The notes: generated from the sequence alone by a model not told the origin. A stretch of DNA of 24,040 bases from JALRBM01 sp964477195 (GCA_964477195.1 CAYZCX010000012.1:1-24040), one strand, 5' to 3'. Positions 1-7,029 are shown, counted from the stretch's first letter. Made by a program: numbers and translations.

Positions 1-75
1 CCGCGATAGCTCAGTTGGTAGAGCGCATCCATGGTAAGGATGAGGTCTCGGGTTCAATCCCCGATCGTGGCTCCA
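1..75 (+). tRNA. tRNA-Thr (anticodon GGT), first base cut off
   Basis: The cloverleaf can be folded by eye. The D arm is GCTC/GAGC, the anticodon stem is CATCC/GGATG around a 7-nt loop ATGGTAA whose anticodon is GGT (reads ACC, Thr). The T arm is TCGGG/CCCGA with loop TTCAATC. The 3' acceptor strand TCGTGGC is followed by discriminator T and an encoded CCA. The 5' acceptor strand lacks only its first G, which lies before the window. The anticodon is read directly, so the Thr assignment is firm. Confidence 0.96.
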
Positions 76-103
76 TTTCGAGATTATATCTGGTAATTGA
101 TTG

Positions 104-121
104 GATTTTATGCTAAAATAG
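104..121 (+). promoter_or_regulatory. Extended -10 promoter of rpmG
   Basis: GATTTTATGCTAAAATAG contains an extended -10 box TGC-TAAAAT at 111-119 without a clear -35. The predicted transcription start near 126 leaves about 30 nt of leader before the rpmG ATG. The same 18-nt core recurs with one mismatch at 16656-16673 before another plus-strand gene, which supports a real promoter element. Confidence 0.5.
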
Positions 122-155
122 CGGAAGTCCTAATAATAAACTAAGCGAGTAAGTA

Positions 156-359
156 ATGGCAAAGAAGAATACAAAGCGCAAATTGATCGGTCTTGTAAGT
201 GTGCTCACGGGTCATCGTATCTACACGATTGTGAACAAACAAAACAATCCTGAGGCATTTGAAAAGATGGCTTACGACCCAAAGGCGCGTAAGCACGCAA
301 AGTACAAGGAAACAAAGAAAAACCTTGGCCGCAACGAAATCAAGCCACGCAAGGGTTAA
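156..359 (+). CDS. rpmG: 50S ribosomal protein L33
   Basis: This 67-aa basic protein is a component of the large ribosomal subunit near the E site. The sequence shows the family pattern: a Lys-rich N-terminus, RKLIGLVSVLTGHRIYT as the first beta-strands, then KNxNNPEAFEKMAYDPKARKHAKYKE. There is no CxxC pair, so it is the zinc-free (C-minus) form. It is somewhat longer than the usual 50-55 residues because of a basic C-terminal extension. The ATG follows an extended -10 promoter; the ribosome binding site is weak. It sits directly behind a tRNA gene, a common location for rpmG, and ends in a strong terminator. The family assignment is secure; the organism affiliation drawn from it is inference. 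Confidence 0.95.
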   Translation: MAKKNTKRKLIGLVSVLTGHRIYTIVNKQNNPEAFEKMAYDPKARKHAKYKETKKNLGRNEIKPRKG

Positions 360-373
360 TACCATTTCGATCT

Positions 374-410
374 AAAAAAAGCATCCCGGTTATAACGCCG
401 GGCCTTTTTT
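374..410. terminator. Bidirectional intrinsic terminator between convergent genes
   Basis: CCCGG (385-389) pairs with CCGGG (398-402). On the plus strand it is followed by TTTTTT (405-410), ending rpmG. On the minus strand a run of seven T (complement of 374-380) follows the same stem, ending the four-gene glucan operon. Both readings fit a Rho-independent terminator. Confidence 0.85.
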
Positions 411-1107
411 ATTCTTCTCTTTGTTCAATAATACTTTTGTCTATGACCTGGCTAAGCCATAGACCGCTTTTTAACATCCGTTCCAAAAGCTGTTGCGTTG
501 GACGATTATGTTCAGCATAGATATAGACAGACCCGTCTGCGATTTCCACTGTAAGATTACCGAAGGATTCAGCGATGATACTCGTTACTTCGGGATTAAA
601 AAGATGCTCGACGACAATCATGTGAGCTGGCTCTGTATAAATAGCATATCGCTGCATAAACGAAGTACTATGCTGTCCATACATTCCAAGGGGAATTTTG
701 GTCAGCTGCGAAAATTTAGTAAAAAGATGCGCATAAAACGTTTCATTATGCGCATGAAGACCTAAAAAGACATGAGGTATGTCTCTTGAGGTATGGAGAT
801 CAATCGTCATGATGATCCAATTATGCGTCCGGACAGGCTTGCCGGGGAAGTGAATCGTATCATTTCTCTCGACAAGCATAATGTCATAATTCATATACGA
901 ACCGATGCAGTAATGATTATCGCGGTGCTTCGCCGACACGGTTAGCCCACGCACAAGCCTATGGTCATCGTTTTTCTGATCAACATACCCAAAATAGACA
1001 AGTCCTATTTTTTCTGCAAACTGCATAAAAACACGACGATGCAACCGCGATTGCAAGACCTTAGAAGGAGTAAATGCAGCGATTACATGTTTGATTCTCT
1101 GATGCAT
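409..1107 (-). CDS. Unknown 232-aa protein, last gene of the alpha-glucan operon
   Basis: I do not recognise this family. The product is soluble, with no signal peptide or membrane segment, rich in His, aromatic and charged residues, and appears to be a mixed alpha/beta fold with repeated short strands such as HNWIIMTIDL and HVFLGLHAH. The start is well supported: ATG at 1107 overlaps the GH15 stop by one base (TAATG) and is preceded by GAAGGAG at good spacing, so translation is coupled to the upstream glucoamylase-like gene. It is the fourth and last gene behind a GT4 synthase, a GH57 and a GH15 enzyme. That position suggests a role in alpha-glucan turnover, but no catalytic motif is visible and function is not assigned. 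The bidirectional terminator lies at its 3' end. Confidence 0.85.
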   Translation of the reverse strand: MHQRIKHVIAAFTPSKVLQSRLHRRVFMQFAEKIGLVYFGYVDQKNDDHRLVRGLTVSAKHRDNHYCIGSYMNYDIMLVERNDTIHFPGKPVRTHNWIIMTIDLHTSRDIPHVFLGLHAHNETFYAHLFTKFSQLTKIPLGMYGQHSTSFMQRYAIYTEPAHMIVVEHLFNPEVTSIIAESFGNLTVEIADGSVYIYAEHNRPTQQLLERMLKSGLWLSQVIDKSIIEQREE

Positions 1108-3053
1108 TACGACTCCTTCTCTATAGTCATATCAAGAAGCGTGGCGACGTACTCTGCATGACTCCAAGTAAGTGGTGCGACCGAAACAAACTTTCCATCA
1201 ATAGGACTTATTTGCTCAGGTAAAATACCCGTACTTCCTGCGTACTGATTTATCCAGTCTACAATCTGACGTGCGCGTGTCGTGTCACCCGCCTCCAGAT
1301 GATACTGAGCAAGCCATAGTGTCGTAATGCACCACCAATTGCCCTGACTTTGAGGATCAACTCTGTAGTATGCGTCGTTCTCATAACGAGGCAGGCCTAC
1401 TTTTTGATCGCTGAGACCAAATACGCTCTCAACTGTCGCCACCGTTTCTCTTACCTCTTCGCCATCAACAGGGAAGAGGCCGAACATAAACGCACCAAAT
1501 ACACTTGAGAGATCGATGGTTGCATCAAACTCAACATGACCGTTCTTTACCCTTACGCCTCGGTAAAACGCCTTTCGCTCACGATTATATAGATACTTAT
1601 GAGCTGCCACGGCTATGTCATCGGCTGCAGAGCGCCACTTTACTGCATTGTCAGCATCTTCGGCAATTTCTGCCAAGTCTGCTGCTGCAAGGAGCGCTGC
1701 GTACACGACAGCCGTTGTGTAGGTGCTGGTCAAATAATATTCTTCCCACAAATCATAACTTGCTTTGGGAAGTCCGGTGACATTATCGATGTATGAGGCA
1801 AGGAAATTAGCCATAGGCGTCACCATCGTATGATAAAACTCTCGCAGCAAACGGGGACTTGCATGCATATGATAATACTGAGCGAACACGAATAGAACCA
1901 ACGCCGTTTCGTCTTCCTGAATCGGTGGCGCTACCGTTCCATCATCATGAACATACGCGTGCCAGCTGCTTCCTAGCGCTCCGTCGGCACGATACTTGTG
2001 CATCAAATACCCATGAGCATGCAAACCACGCTGACAAAATTCAAAAAACCTATGAGGTTCATCGACGTACCCCATTCGAATAAGCGGCCACACCGTGTAA
2101 GCGCCGTCTCGCGGCCACGTATACGTATAGGCATCTCGAGAATAATTCAGTACGGCCGTGTCGGTACTTGCAATGACCGCACCTCGTTTATCAATCTGTG
2201 ATTTGATAAGCATGACACTGTGCAAAAAACTATCTCTGAGTTTTGGATCAACCCGCTCAGCCGCCTGCTCTGCAGGCTTCAGCCATTCACGCCACCAATC
2301 GGCGGTCGTATGAAGCCGTTTAGGTAACCCGTCCGTCTCGATCTGTTTGTGTACATATAGTGCTTCTCGCATAGAAGTACCGGCAGCAATCCAGTAATGT
2401 GCGCGGGTAGAACTATGTGCGCCAATAGTGAGCTTAAACCGAATTGTTGAGTCGACACGTCCATGTTCGACGTTACTAAAGCTAAGCTCGCCGTCATCTG
2501 CGTCTCTGTAGGTCCCTTCGCGACCTTCAATTCCAAATAGTCCGACACTATGCTGATCAAAAGGCTGCCCTTCGGCCATGCCGGCAATAATAAACGCTCT
2601 TCGTCCACGATAATGAAGAATCGCATGGGCGTCAGGCAGGTACTGAGCGGTGTCGGTATTGCTTCTACTATCACCAATCACAAAGGCTTGATGCATGAAC
2701 AACCGCACCTCCCGAGCTTCGGGACGTAGATTGATAATATGAACATTGCGCATAAATGCGCTAACATGCGAATCAACGACATCATCAAATTCGAGCAATA
2801 TTCCCAAGCGATCATTCTTCGCAAGGGTATGTCCGATGAGCGCGTAGAGCGGGTAGCTGAAGGTAAATTCCCAAGATCCATCGTCGAGCCAGCTTATTTC
2901 TCCATTGATCCATACACCGATGTGATGGCGAAGCGATCGACCCGCAGCGTGATTTTCAAATCCGACATATGGAAAATAGAAGTCATGCACCAGTCCAAAG
3001 TTATTAATACCGACGTGAAGCTCACCATTACTCAAAATAATAGGCCTAGCCAT
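1107..3053 (-). CDS. Glycoside hydrolase family 15 (glucoamylase-like)
   Basis: This 648-aa protein has the bacterial/archaeal GH15 layout. An N-terminal beta-sandwich covers about residues 1-250 (NGELHVGINNFGLVHDFYFPYVG) and an (alpha/alpha)6 barrel covers about 270-640. Visible hallmarks are YTWPRDGAY (311-319), the general acid Glu in IQEDETA (about E382) and the general base Glu in ILPEQ (about E613), followed by LTWSHAEY. The family cleaves glucose from non-reducing ends of alpha-glucans by inversion; some members act on other alpha-glucosides, so the substrate is inferred. No signal peptide is seen, so it is probably cytoplasmic. Its ATG overlaps the GH57 gene by 8 bp and has a perfect AAGGAGG site. 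It probably works with the neighbouring GT4 and GH57 on intracellular glycogen-like polymer. Confidence 0.93.
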   Translation of the reverse strand: MARPIILSNGELHVGINNFGLVHDFYFPYVGFENHAAGRSLRHHIGVWINGEISWLDDGSWEFTFSYPLYALIGHTLAKNDRLGILLEFDDVVDSHVSAFMRNVHIINLRPEAREVRLFMHQAFVIGDSRSNTDTAQYLPDAHAILHYRGRRAFIIAGMAEGQPFDQHSVGLFGIEGREGTYRDADDGELSFSNVEHGRVDSTIRFKLTIGAHSSTRAHYWIAAGTSMREALYVHKQIETDGLPKRLHTTADWWREWLKPAEQAAERVDPKLRDSFLHSVMLIKSQIDKRGAVIASTDTAVLNYSRDAYTYTWPRDGAYTVWPLIRMGYVDEPHRFFEFCQRGLHAHGYLMHKYRADGALGSSWHAYVHDDGTVAPPIQEDETALVLFVFAQYYHMHASPRLLREFYHTMVTPMANFLASYIDNVTGLPKASYDLWEEYYLTSTYTTAVVYAALLAAADLAEIAEDADNAVKWRSAADDIAVAAHKYLYNRERKAFYRGVRVKNGHVEFDATIDLSSVFGAFMFGLFPVDGEEVRETVATVESVFGLSDQKVGLPRYENDAYYRVDPQSQGNWWCITTLWLAQYHLEAGDTTRARQIVDWINQYAGSTGILPEQISPIDGKFVSVAPLTWSHAEYVATLLDMTIEKES

Positions 3054-4272
3054 GGATACCTCCTTGATGATATGCCATGAGGCGATATCTTATGTCTCGC
3101 AGCGCATTCATAAAATATAAGAAAGCATCGTATGGCGAATCGTACGGGCTGAAATACGCATGAACATCACCGTCCGTAAACCACTTGGTACACATATAAT
3201 AAACGTGGTCCGACGTTTGTAATTTTCGCCAATCATCGATCAGTTGCGCATCGCCAGTGCGGATAATGTCATCCTCAAGTGCATAGAGGTAGCCCAAAGC
3301 TTCTTGCTGCATACTATTTCCCAGCCAAGCTGTAAGGTCGCGCTCATTATCGGCCCACGTCACAGTCTCTGGCATACTGAGTTCGCCCACGGGCTGGAAT
3401 GCCCGAGTGGCCTCTGCTGTGGTATAGAATGTATTTTCCGGGTTTTTGAGCCACATCTGAACAAAATCCTCAAAGAACTCAAAAATACCTGTATCCTTCC
3501 ATTGGTGTTCGCCAAATGTTTCGTAGTCCATAAGTAAATTGATCAACTGCGAGCCATCAATAGAAGCGTTAGTCCACTGATTATAAGCATGCGCCGTCAG
3601 CGGCCACTGCTCCCATGCTTGATTGCTAAAGCGAAATGCCACATCGTCACTCAATTTATAATTCTTCAAAAGGAGTTTAATATTTGTCGTGCCCTTTGGC
3701 CGATAAACAAAATTGGGGCTACGCCATCCCAAAATAGGATCCCATCCTTCCGCAAGAATTCCCCTAAATCCACGCTCTTCAGCCCAGGCAGCGAGTTCAT
3801 CGTTGTAGGAAAGCTCCGTATTACGGAAAACAGACGTCTCGATACCAAATAATTCGTAGATCTTCTTGCGGTGCATCGCCACCTGGCGCTCAAATTCCGC
3901 CCGACTATAAAAGAAGGCGAGCGAATGATAATACGTTTCCGATACGATATCTACCTGCCCGGTGGCGGCGAGTTTTTTGAAACTCTCAAGGACATCGGGA
4001 GCATAGCGCTCGGCCTGCTCAATAAATGTCCCCGTAATACTAAACGAAACTTTAAATTCAGGATGACGAGCCAGCAACTTGAGCAATAATTCATTCATAG
4101 GGCGATACGATTTTTCGACCACCTTGCGGAAGACGCGTTCATTATTGCGGTCGCTTGTCGTATCTACTTCATCAAAATAATCATGACTCGTCGCTGTATC
4201 AAAAATACTATATTTGCGGATACGAAGTGGCTGATGAACATGCAAATAGAGCACGATGCCTCGCTTATTCAT
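3046..4272 (-). CDS. Glycoside hydrolase family 57 (alpha-amylase / 4-alpha-glucanotransferase type)
   Basis: The 408-aa protein carries the GH57 conserved regions: HVHQP at 11-15, the nucleophile region VFRNTEL at 148-154 with E153, and the acid/base region LMDYETFGEH at 247-256 with D249. The length fits the short GH57 amylase group. I chose the ATG at 4270-4272: it forms an ATGA overlap with the upstream GT4 gene and has AGGAG 7 nt before it. A longer open frame to 4335 exists but lies inside the GT4 gene. GH57 enzymes hydrolyse or transfer alpha-1,4 (or branch alpha-1,6) glucans; which reaction this one performs cannot be read from the sequence. No signal peptide is seen. Operon position between a glucan synthase and a GH15 supports glycogen metabolism. 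Confidence 0.92.
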   Translation of the reverse strand: MNKRGIVLYLHVHQPLRIRKYSIFDTATSHDYFDEVDTTSDRNNERVFRKVVEKSYRPMNELLLKLLARHPEFKVSFSITGTFIEQAERYAPDVLESFKKLAATGQVDIVSETYYHSLAFFYSRAEFERQVAMHRKKIYELFGIETSVFRNTELSYNDELAAWAEERGFRGILAEGWDPILGWRSPNFVYRPKGTTNIKLLLKNYKLSDDVAFRFSNQAWEQWPLTAHAYNQWTNASIDGSQLINLLMDYETFGEHQWKDTGIFEFFEDFVQMWLKNPENTFYTTAEATRAFQPVGELSMPETVTWADNERDLTAWLGNSMQQEALGYLYALEDDIIRTGDAQLIDDWRKLQTSDHVYYMCTKWFTDGDVHAYFSPYDSPYDAFLYFMNALRDIRYRLMAYHQGGIHG

Positions 4273-5477
4273 GCGTATACTCCTGTTCGGACATGTCGAT
4301 AAATTTGCATGCATTGTCTTGCGACATCGCCCCAAGAAAGTCGCGCATACTCATGTTTCACATTATCTTTGAGGGTTCGGGCAAGTGCTGGAGAAGTGGC
4401 GATGCCGATTATCTGATCGGCGAGTACATCTGTATCCCAAAAGTCATATTTAAATATATTATGGAGGATTTCACCCACACCGGACTGCTTGGTAATAATA
4501 AGCGCGCTATCGTAGTGAGCGGCTTCGAGCGCAGTCAAGCCAAATGGCTCGCTTACCGAGCTCATCACGAATATATCCGCAACATTATAGGCGTCTCGCC
4601 ATTGTTTTCCCCTGACAAAGCCGGTAAAAAATACCTTGTCGGCGATACCAAGTTCAGCGCTAAGACGAATAAGCTCATCACGTTGTTCTCCGTCACCTGC
4701 AAGCAAAAACACTAGCTTATGGTACTTTTCGCAAGCCCGAGCCGCAGCCTTTATGAAATGGACGAGGCCTTTTTGGATAGTAAAGCGAGTGACCGTCCCA
4801 ACAACAGTGTACCCTTCCGCCTTCAGGGCTTCGAGATACTTATAGGTTCGTTGGTCGTAATCATTATAACCGAGGCTCGCCGCGTCGATTGCATTGTAAA
4901 CAACGTTTATCTTATCCGCCGGAATACCATATTTTTGAACAATAATACTCTTCGTTATATTGCTCACGGCGATAATTTTATCCGCCATCATCAGACCTTG
5001 ATATTCGATATCGTGAACGAGAGGATTTCCGTACATTTCCCCGGAACGATCATACTCGGTGGCATGGACGTGGACGATGAGTGGTGCACCTGTAAGCTGT
5101 TTTACGCGGATACCTGCTTCCATAGTAAGCCAATCATGAGCGTGGATTGCATCAGGAACGTTATGTTGTATCAACTTCTCGACATATTGAATATACTTTC
5201 GCTGCACACCGCGAATGTCTTCGCCAATCTGCGCACCCTCGATGCCCGCTTGTGCGCTATCGTAGGCGCCCATTGACCCATAGCGATCGAGTGGACCGAG
5301 ATCGGTCGCGCCATGGACGGTCATAAATTCCGTTTCAGGATGCGACGCAGTGTAGGGGACGACAAAATCAATACTCGCGCCTTCGATCGCAAGTGCCTTT
5401 GACATGTGATAACATGCCACGCCGAGACCACCACTGTTGTGCGGAGGGAGCTCCCACCCGAGCATAAGTATCTTCAT
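4269..5477 (-). CDS. GT4 family glycosyltransferase, glycogen-synthase-like
   Basis: The 402-aa GT-B fold protein opens with ILMLGWELPPHNSGGLGVAC. The GGLG loop at 16-19 is typical of glycogen/starch synthase-like enzymes that bind a nucleotide sugar. HAHDW near 113-117 follows, and the C-terminal donor-site motif is SEPFGLTALEAA, with the E-x7-E arrangement of GT4. It probably transfers glucose from ADP- or UDP-glucose to an alpha-1,4-glucan; the donor is not determinable. It is the first gene of a four-gene overlapping operon with GH57, GH15 and an unknown gene, behind a near-consensus promoter. The ATG at 5477 is the only reasonable start, with an in-frame TGA four codons upstream. Its own ribosome site is weak (AGG), unlike the strong sites of the downstream genes. 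Confidence 0.9.
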   Translation of the reverse strand: MKILMLGWELPPHNSGGLGVACYHMSKALAIEGASIDFVVPYTASHPETEFMTVHGATDLGPLDRYGSMGAYDSAQAGIEGAQIGEDIRGVQRKYIQYVEKLIQHNVPDAIHAHDWLTMEAGIRVKQLTGAPLIVHVHATEYDRSGEMYGNPLVHDIEYQGLMMADKIIAVSNITKSIIVQKYGIPADKINVVYNAIDAASLGYNDYDQRTYKYLEALKAEGYTVVGTVTRFTIQKGLVHFIKAAARACEKYHKLVFLLAGDGEQRDELIRLSAELGIADKVFFTGFVRGKQWRDAYNVADIFVMSSVSEPFGLTALEAAHYDSALIITKQSGVGEILHNIFKYDFWDTDVLADQIIGIATSPALARTLKDNVKHEYARLSWGDVARQCMQIYRHVRTGVYA

Positions 5478-5536
5478 ACTGCCTGTTCATATGCTAACAG
5501 CTTAGCCTGAACAACTCCTTTCAACTATTTGTTTTA

Positions 5537-5565
5537 AGTATACGGGAGCGCTTATGCTTTTTCAA
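5537..5565 (-). promoter_or_regulatory. Sigma70-type promoter of the alpha-glucan operon
   Basis: Reading the minus strand, TTGAAA (5565-5560), a 17-nt spacer and TATACT (5542-5537) form a near-consensus promoter. The predicted start lies near 5530, giving a leader of about 50 nt before the GT4 ATG. The leader contains an AAAGGAG sequence and a small hairpin GCTAA/TTAGC (5493-5506). Confidence 0.75.
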
Positions 5566-5675
5566 CAGGGGATGAAAAAAGACCCTACTGGCGCCATATG
5601 TAGTAAACTACAAACAACACGGTCGGGTCGTCCCAGGAAGATCATCGTTGTCCCCTGGGCCTCGCTGGAGGTCAT
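5562..5675 (-). CDS. 37-aa coupled small ORF, probably a gene truncated at the GC-rich block boundary
   Basis: An ATG at 5673-5675 overlaps the stop of the preceding 100-aa gene in an ATGA arrangement. The first 17 codons (MTSSEAQGTTMIFLGRP) mostly end in G or C, as in the two GC-rich genes upstream, so this stretch looks truly coding. The codons after about position 18 become AT-ending and the frame runs to a TGA that overlaps the -35 box of the glucan operon promoter. The simplest reading is that a longer gene was cut at the edge of an acquired segment. An inverted repeat CCCAGG/CCTGGG (5634-5658) lies inside it. It may instead be 3' untranslated sequence that happens to be open. Confidence 0.35.
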   Translation of the reverse strand: MTSSEAQGTTMIFLGRPDRVVCSLLHMAPVGSFFIPC

Positions 5676-5974
5676 CTCTTGATCGGGTTCGGGCTCTTCT
5701 TGGCCGCGGCGACACCCAGCCGGTAGGCCAGTTTCGGTGCGTACGCCACGACGAGGAGGACTGCGGTTGCGGTGATCAGGCTCCCCAGACCGGCGGTCAT
5801 GTGGAGAATCGCCCACAAGAGCATTCCTCCGACCGCGAGCATGGTCGGGTAGAAGATCATGCCGCGCAGTCTGCGCAGCGAGTTCAGCGGCACGCCGTCG
5901 TAGCCGTCGTTGAAGCCAGCGACGAGGCCGAGGACCAGACCGATGAGCACCGCCATGACACAGATGCTGTCCAT
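5672..5974 (-). CDS. Small three-segment membrane protein in GC-rich block (unknown)
   Basis: The 100-aa product has a hydrophobic N-terminal segment (VMAVLIGLVLGLVAGF), a polar loop with NSLRRLRG, and two more hydrophobic segments (MIFYPTMLAVGGMLLWAILHM and LITATAVLLVVAYAP), ending in a basic tail KKSPNPIKR. The family is not recognised. I chose ATG 5974 (MDSICVMA) over a longer frame because GAAGGG lies 8 nt upstream and because the sequence further upstream is promoter. It is strongly GC-ending in codon use, unlike neighbours outside 5600-6990. A perfect-consensus promoter overlapped by a 16-bp-arm palindrome drives it, and a hairpin GACGC/GCGTC (6002-6017) lies in its leader. A 37-aa frame is coupled to its stop. 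Confidence 0.75.
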   Translation of the reverse strand: MDSICVMAVLIGLVLGLVAGFNDGYDGVPLNSLRRLRGMIFYPTMLAVGGMLLWAILHMTAGLGSLITATAVLLVVAYAPKLAYRLGVAAAKKSPNPIKR

Positions 5975-6032
5975 GAGATGTATCCCTTCGAGGTTCGGCG
6001 CGACGCGGATATGCGTCACACTTGTACTACAT

Positions 6033-6077
6033 ATTATAACAAACATAAGCCTAATTGTCAATAGGCTTATGTTTGTT
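6033..6077 (-). promoter_or_regulatory. Perfect-consensus promoter overlapped by a long palindrome
   Basis: On the minus strand TTGACA (6061-6056), a 17-nt spacer and TATAAT (6038-6033) match the sigma70 consensus exactly, with TG one base before the -10. AACAAACATAAGCCTA (6038-6053) and its exact reverse complement (6062-6077) form a 16-bp inverted repeat around an 8-nt centre. One arm fills the promoter spacer and the other lies just upstream of the -35. This is the layout expected of an operator for a dimeric repressor or activator; no candidate regulator gene is adjacent. Confidence 0.7.
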
Positions 6078-6082
6078 CCCTC

Positions 6083-6121
6083 TGAACCTTGAGTCTCAAC
6101 GTATTTGAGGCACAAGGTTCA
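6083..6121 (-). terminator. U-less long hairpin between GC-rich genes (distal)
   Basis: TGAACCTTG (6083-6091) pairs with CAAGGTTCA (6113-6121). After one A/A mismatch the stem continues with GTCTCAA/TTGAGGC (one G-T pair) around a 5-nt loop. There is no T run on either side, so intrinsic termination would be atypical; an mRNA 3'-end stabiliser or factor-dependent site is possible. Confidence 0.55.
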
Positions 6122-6122
6122 C

Positions 6123-6152
6123 TGGCGAACCCCCATTTCTGAGGGTTCGCCA
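6123..6152 (-). terminator. U-less hairpin just after the 260-aa gene
   Basis: TGGCGAACCC (6123-6132) pairs perfectly with GGGTTCGCCA (6143-6152) around a 10-nt loop, 14 bp behind the stop of the 260-aa gene. It is immediately followed by the second hairpin at 6083-6121. No T run follows. Confidence 0.6.
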
Positions 6153-6165
6153 TGTGACCCGTCGA

Positions 6166-6948
6166 TCAGTTCAGACCATTTGCCCGAAGGCTGGCGGTCA
6201 TTCGACTCAGTACTTCCTCGTCGTAAGGACGAAGCTCATCCACAGTGGTCGCGTAGCGGTAGGGTGAAAGCGGCGAGGTCCCGCCACAGTTTCTGGCCTC
6301 CACGATCACACTGTAATCACTGATGAAATAACGCCCTTTGTACGGCCCCTCTCCGAAATCCTCGGAATCGATCTGGGTACCTTCGAGCGAGAAGCCGAGG
6401 ACGCCCTTCGAGTAGTTGATCGAGCCGTCACGGTTCCACCAGACCCAGGCATACTGCTTCACATCTGTAGTCTGGATGCCACCCCATCCGCTGTAGCCGG
6501 TGGGGCGAGGCTGCTTGGACTCCGTGTATTTCTCGGTAGGGCCGAACTTGCCGTTCAGCAGCGCCCTGGCGACCTTCGTGCCCGCTGGCCAGATCCTGGC
6601 GTAGCGTGCTGCACGCTCGGGTGAGCGCATGTAGTCGAGGCATTGCTGATGCGCAACTTCCTTGACCGAGTTGGCCGAGGAGGACTCGCTGACGGACGTG
6701 GTCGGTGTCGAGACGGAAGAAGGCGGGGTCGCAGTGACGATGACGGGAGGTGCCGAAGTCACGGCCGCGGTTGTCGAAGGGGTGGCTTCGGTCTTGTCAC
6801 CGAGGAGCCATCCACCTCCGAAAAACGCGGCGATGCCGATCACCAGGAGGGAGGCGATGAAGACGGGGAAAGAGACTCGACGAGAAGATGTTTCTCTCGG
6901 GTCACTCTGCTCCGGCTCGCTGCCGGTCTCGGTGAAACGGGTGCTCAT
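6166..6948 (-). CDS. Membrane-anchored exported protein with Thr/Ser/Pro linker, GC-rich block (unknown)
   Basis: The 260-aa product has a charged cytoplasmic N-terminus (1-27), a single transmembrane segment at about 28-50 (FIASLLVIGIAAFFGGGWLLG), a low-complexity Thr/Ser/Pro/Val linker at about 55-92, and a globular outer domain at about 95-260. The outer domain has two Cys (HQQCLDYM and ARNCGG) that could form a disulfide, and Trp/Tyr-rich strands (YAWVWWNRDGSINY). The domain is not recognised. ATG 6948 is preceded by GGAGG at 6-nt spacing. GC-ending codons contrast with the host-like genes on both sides, and the layout resembles actinobacterial anchored proteins, suggesting transfer. Its promoter lies in the 3' end of the upstream dehydrogenase gene, and two strong hairpins follow its stop. 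Confidence 0.82.
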   Translation of the reverse strand: MSTRFTETGSEPEQSDPRETSSRRVSFPVFIASLLVIGIAAFFGGGWLLGDKTEATPSTTAAVTSAPPVIVTATPPSSVSTPTTSVSESSSANSVKEVAHQQCLDYMRSPERAARYARIWPAGTKVARALLNGKFGPTEKYTESKQPRPTGYSGWGGIQTTDVKQYAWVWWNRDGSINYSKGVLGFSLEGTQIDSEDFGEGPYKGRYFISDYSVIVEARNCGGTSPLSPYRYATTVDELRPYDEEVLSRMTASLRANGLN

Positions 6949-7000
6949 GGATTACCTCCGAAGAGTCGATGGGAACGATCATGACGGGGTCACTAATTAT

Positions 7001-7029
7001 ATTATAACACAATGTCTAATTAAAATCAA
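7001..7029 (-). promoter_or_regulatory. Promoter of the 260-aa GC-rich gene
   Basis: On the minus strand TTGATT (7029-7024), 17 nt, and TATAAT (7006-7001) with TG one base before the -10. The -35 and most of the spacer lie in the last codons of the dehydrogenase gene. The predicted leader is about 46 nt and ends in GGAGG before the ATG. Confidence 0.7.

Larger units (their letters stand above)
5606..6992. other. GC-rich compositional block, probably acquired
   Basis: Between about 5606 and 6992 base composition and third codon positions shift clearly to G/C, while both flanks (glucan operon, dehydrogenase gene) and the internal promoter at 6033-6061 are AT-rich. The block holds the 260-aa and 100-aa genes and the start of a 37-aa frame. 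No integrase, transposase, terminal repeat or target duplication is visible, so the transfer route is unknown. Edges are judged by eye and are approximate. Confidence 0.55.

Noticed and set aside
4270..4335. Extended GH57 N-terminus with 21 more residues
   Set aside because: The extra region lies within the GT4 coding end; ATG 4272 has an ATGA overlap and a good ribosome site and gives the normal GH57 start.
4719..5276. 185-aa plus-strand frame opposite the GT4 gene
   Set aside because: It is fully antisense to a clear glycosyltransferase and has no recognisable domain or promoter.
5975..6115. Longer start for the 100-aa membrane protein
   Set aside because: The extra codons cover the perfect promoter and palindrome; the ATG at 5974 has its own ribosome site.
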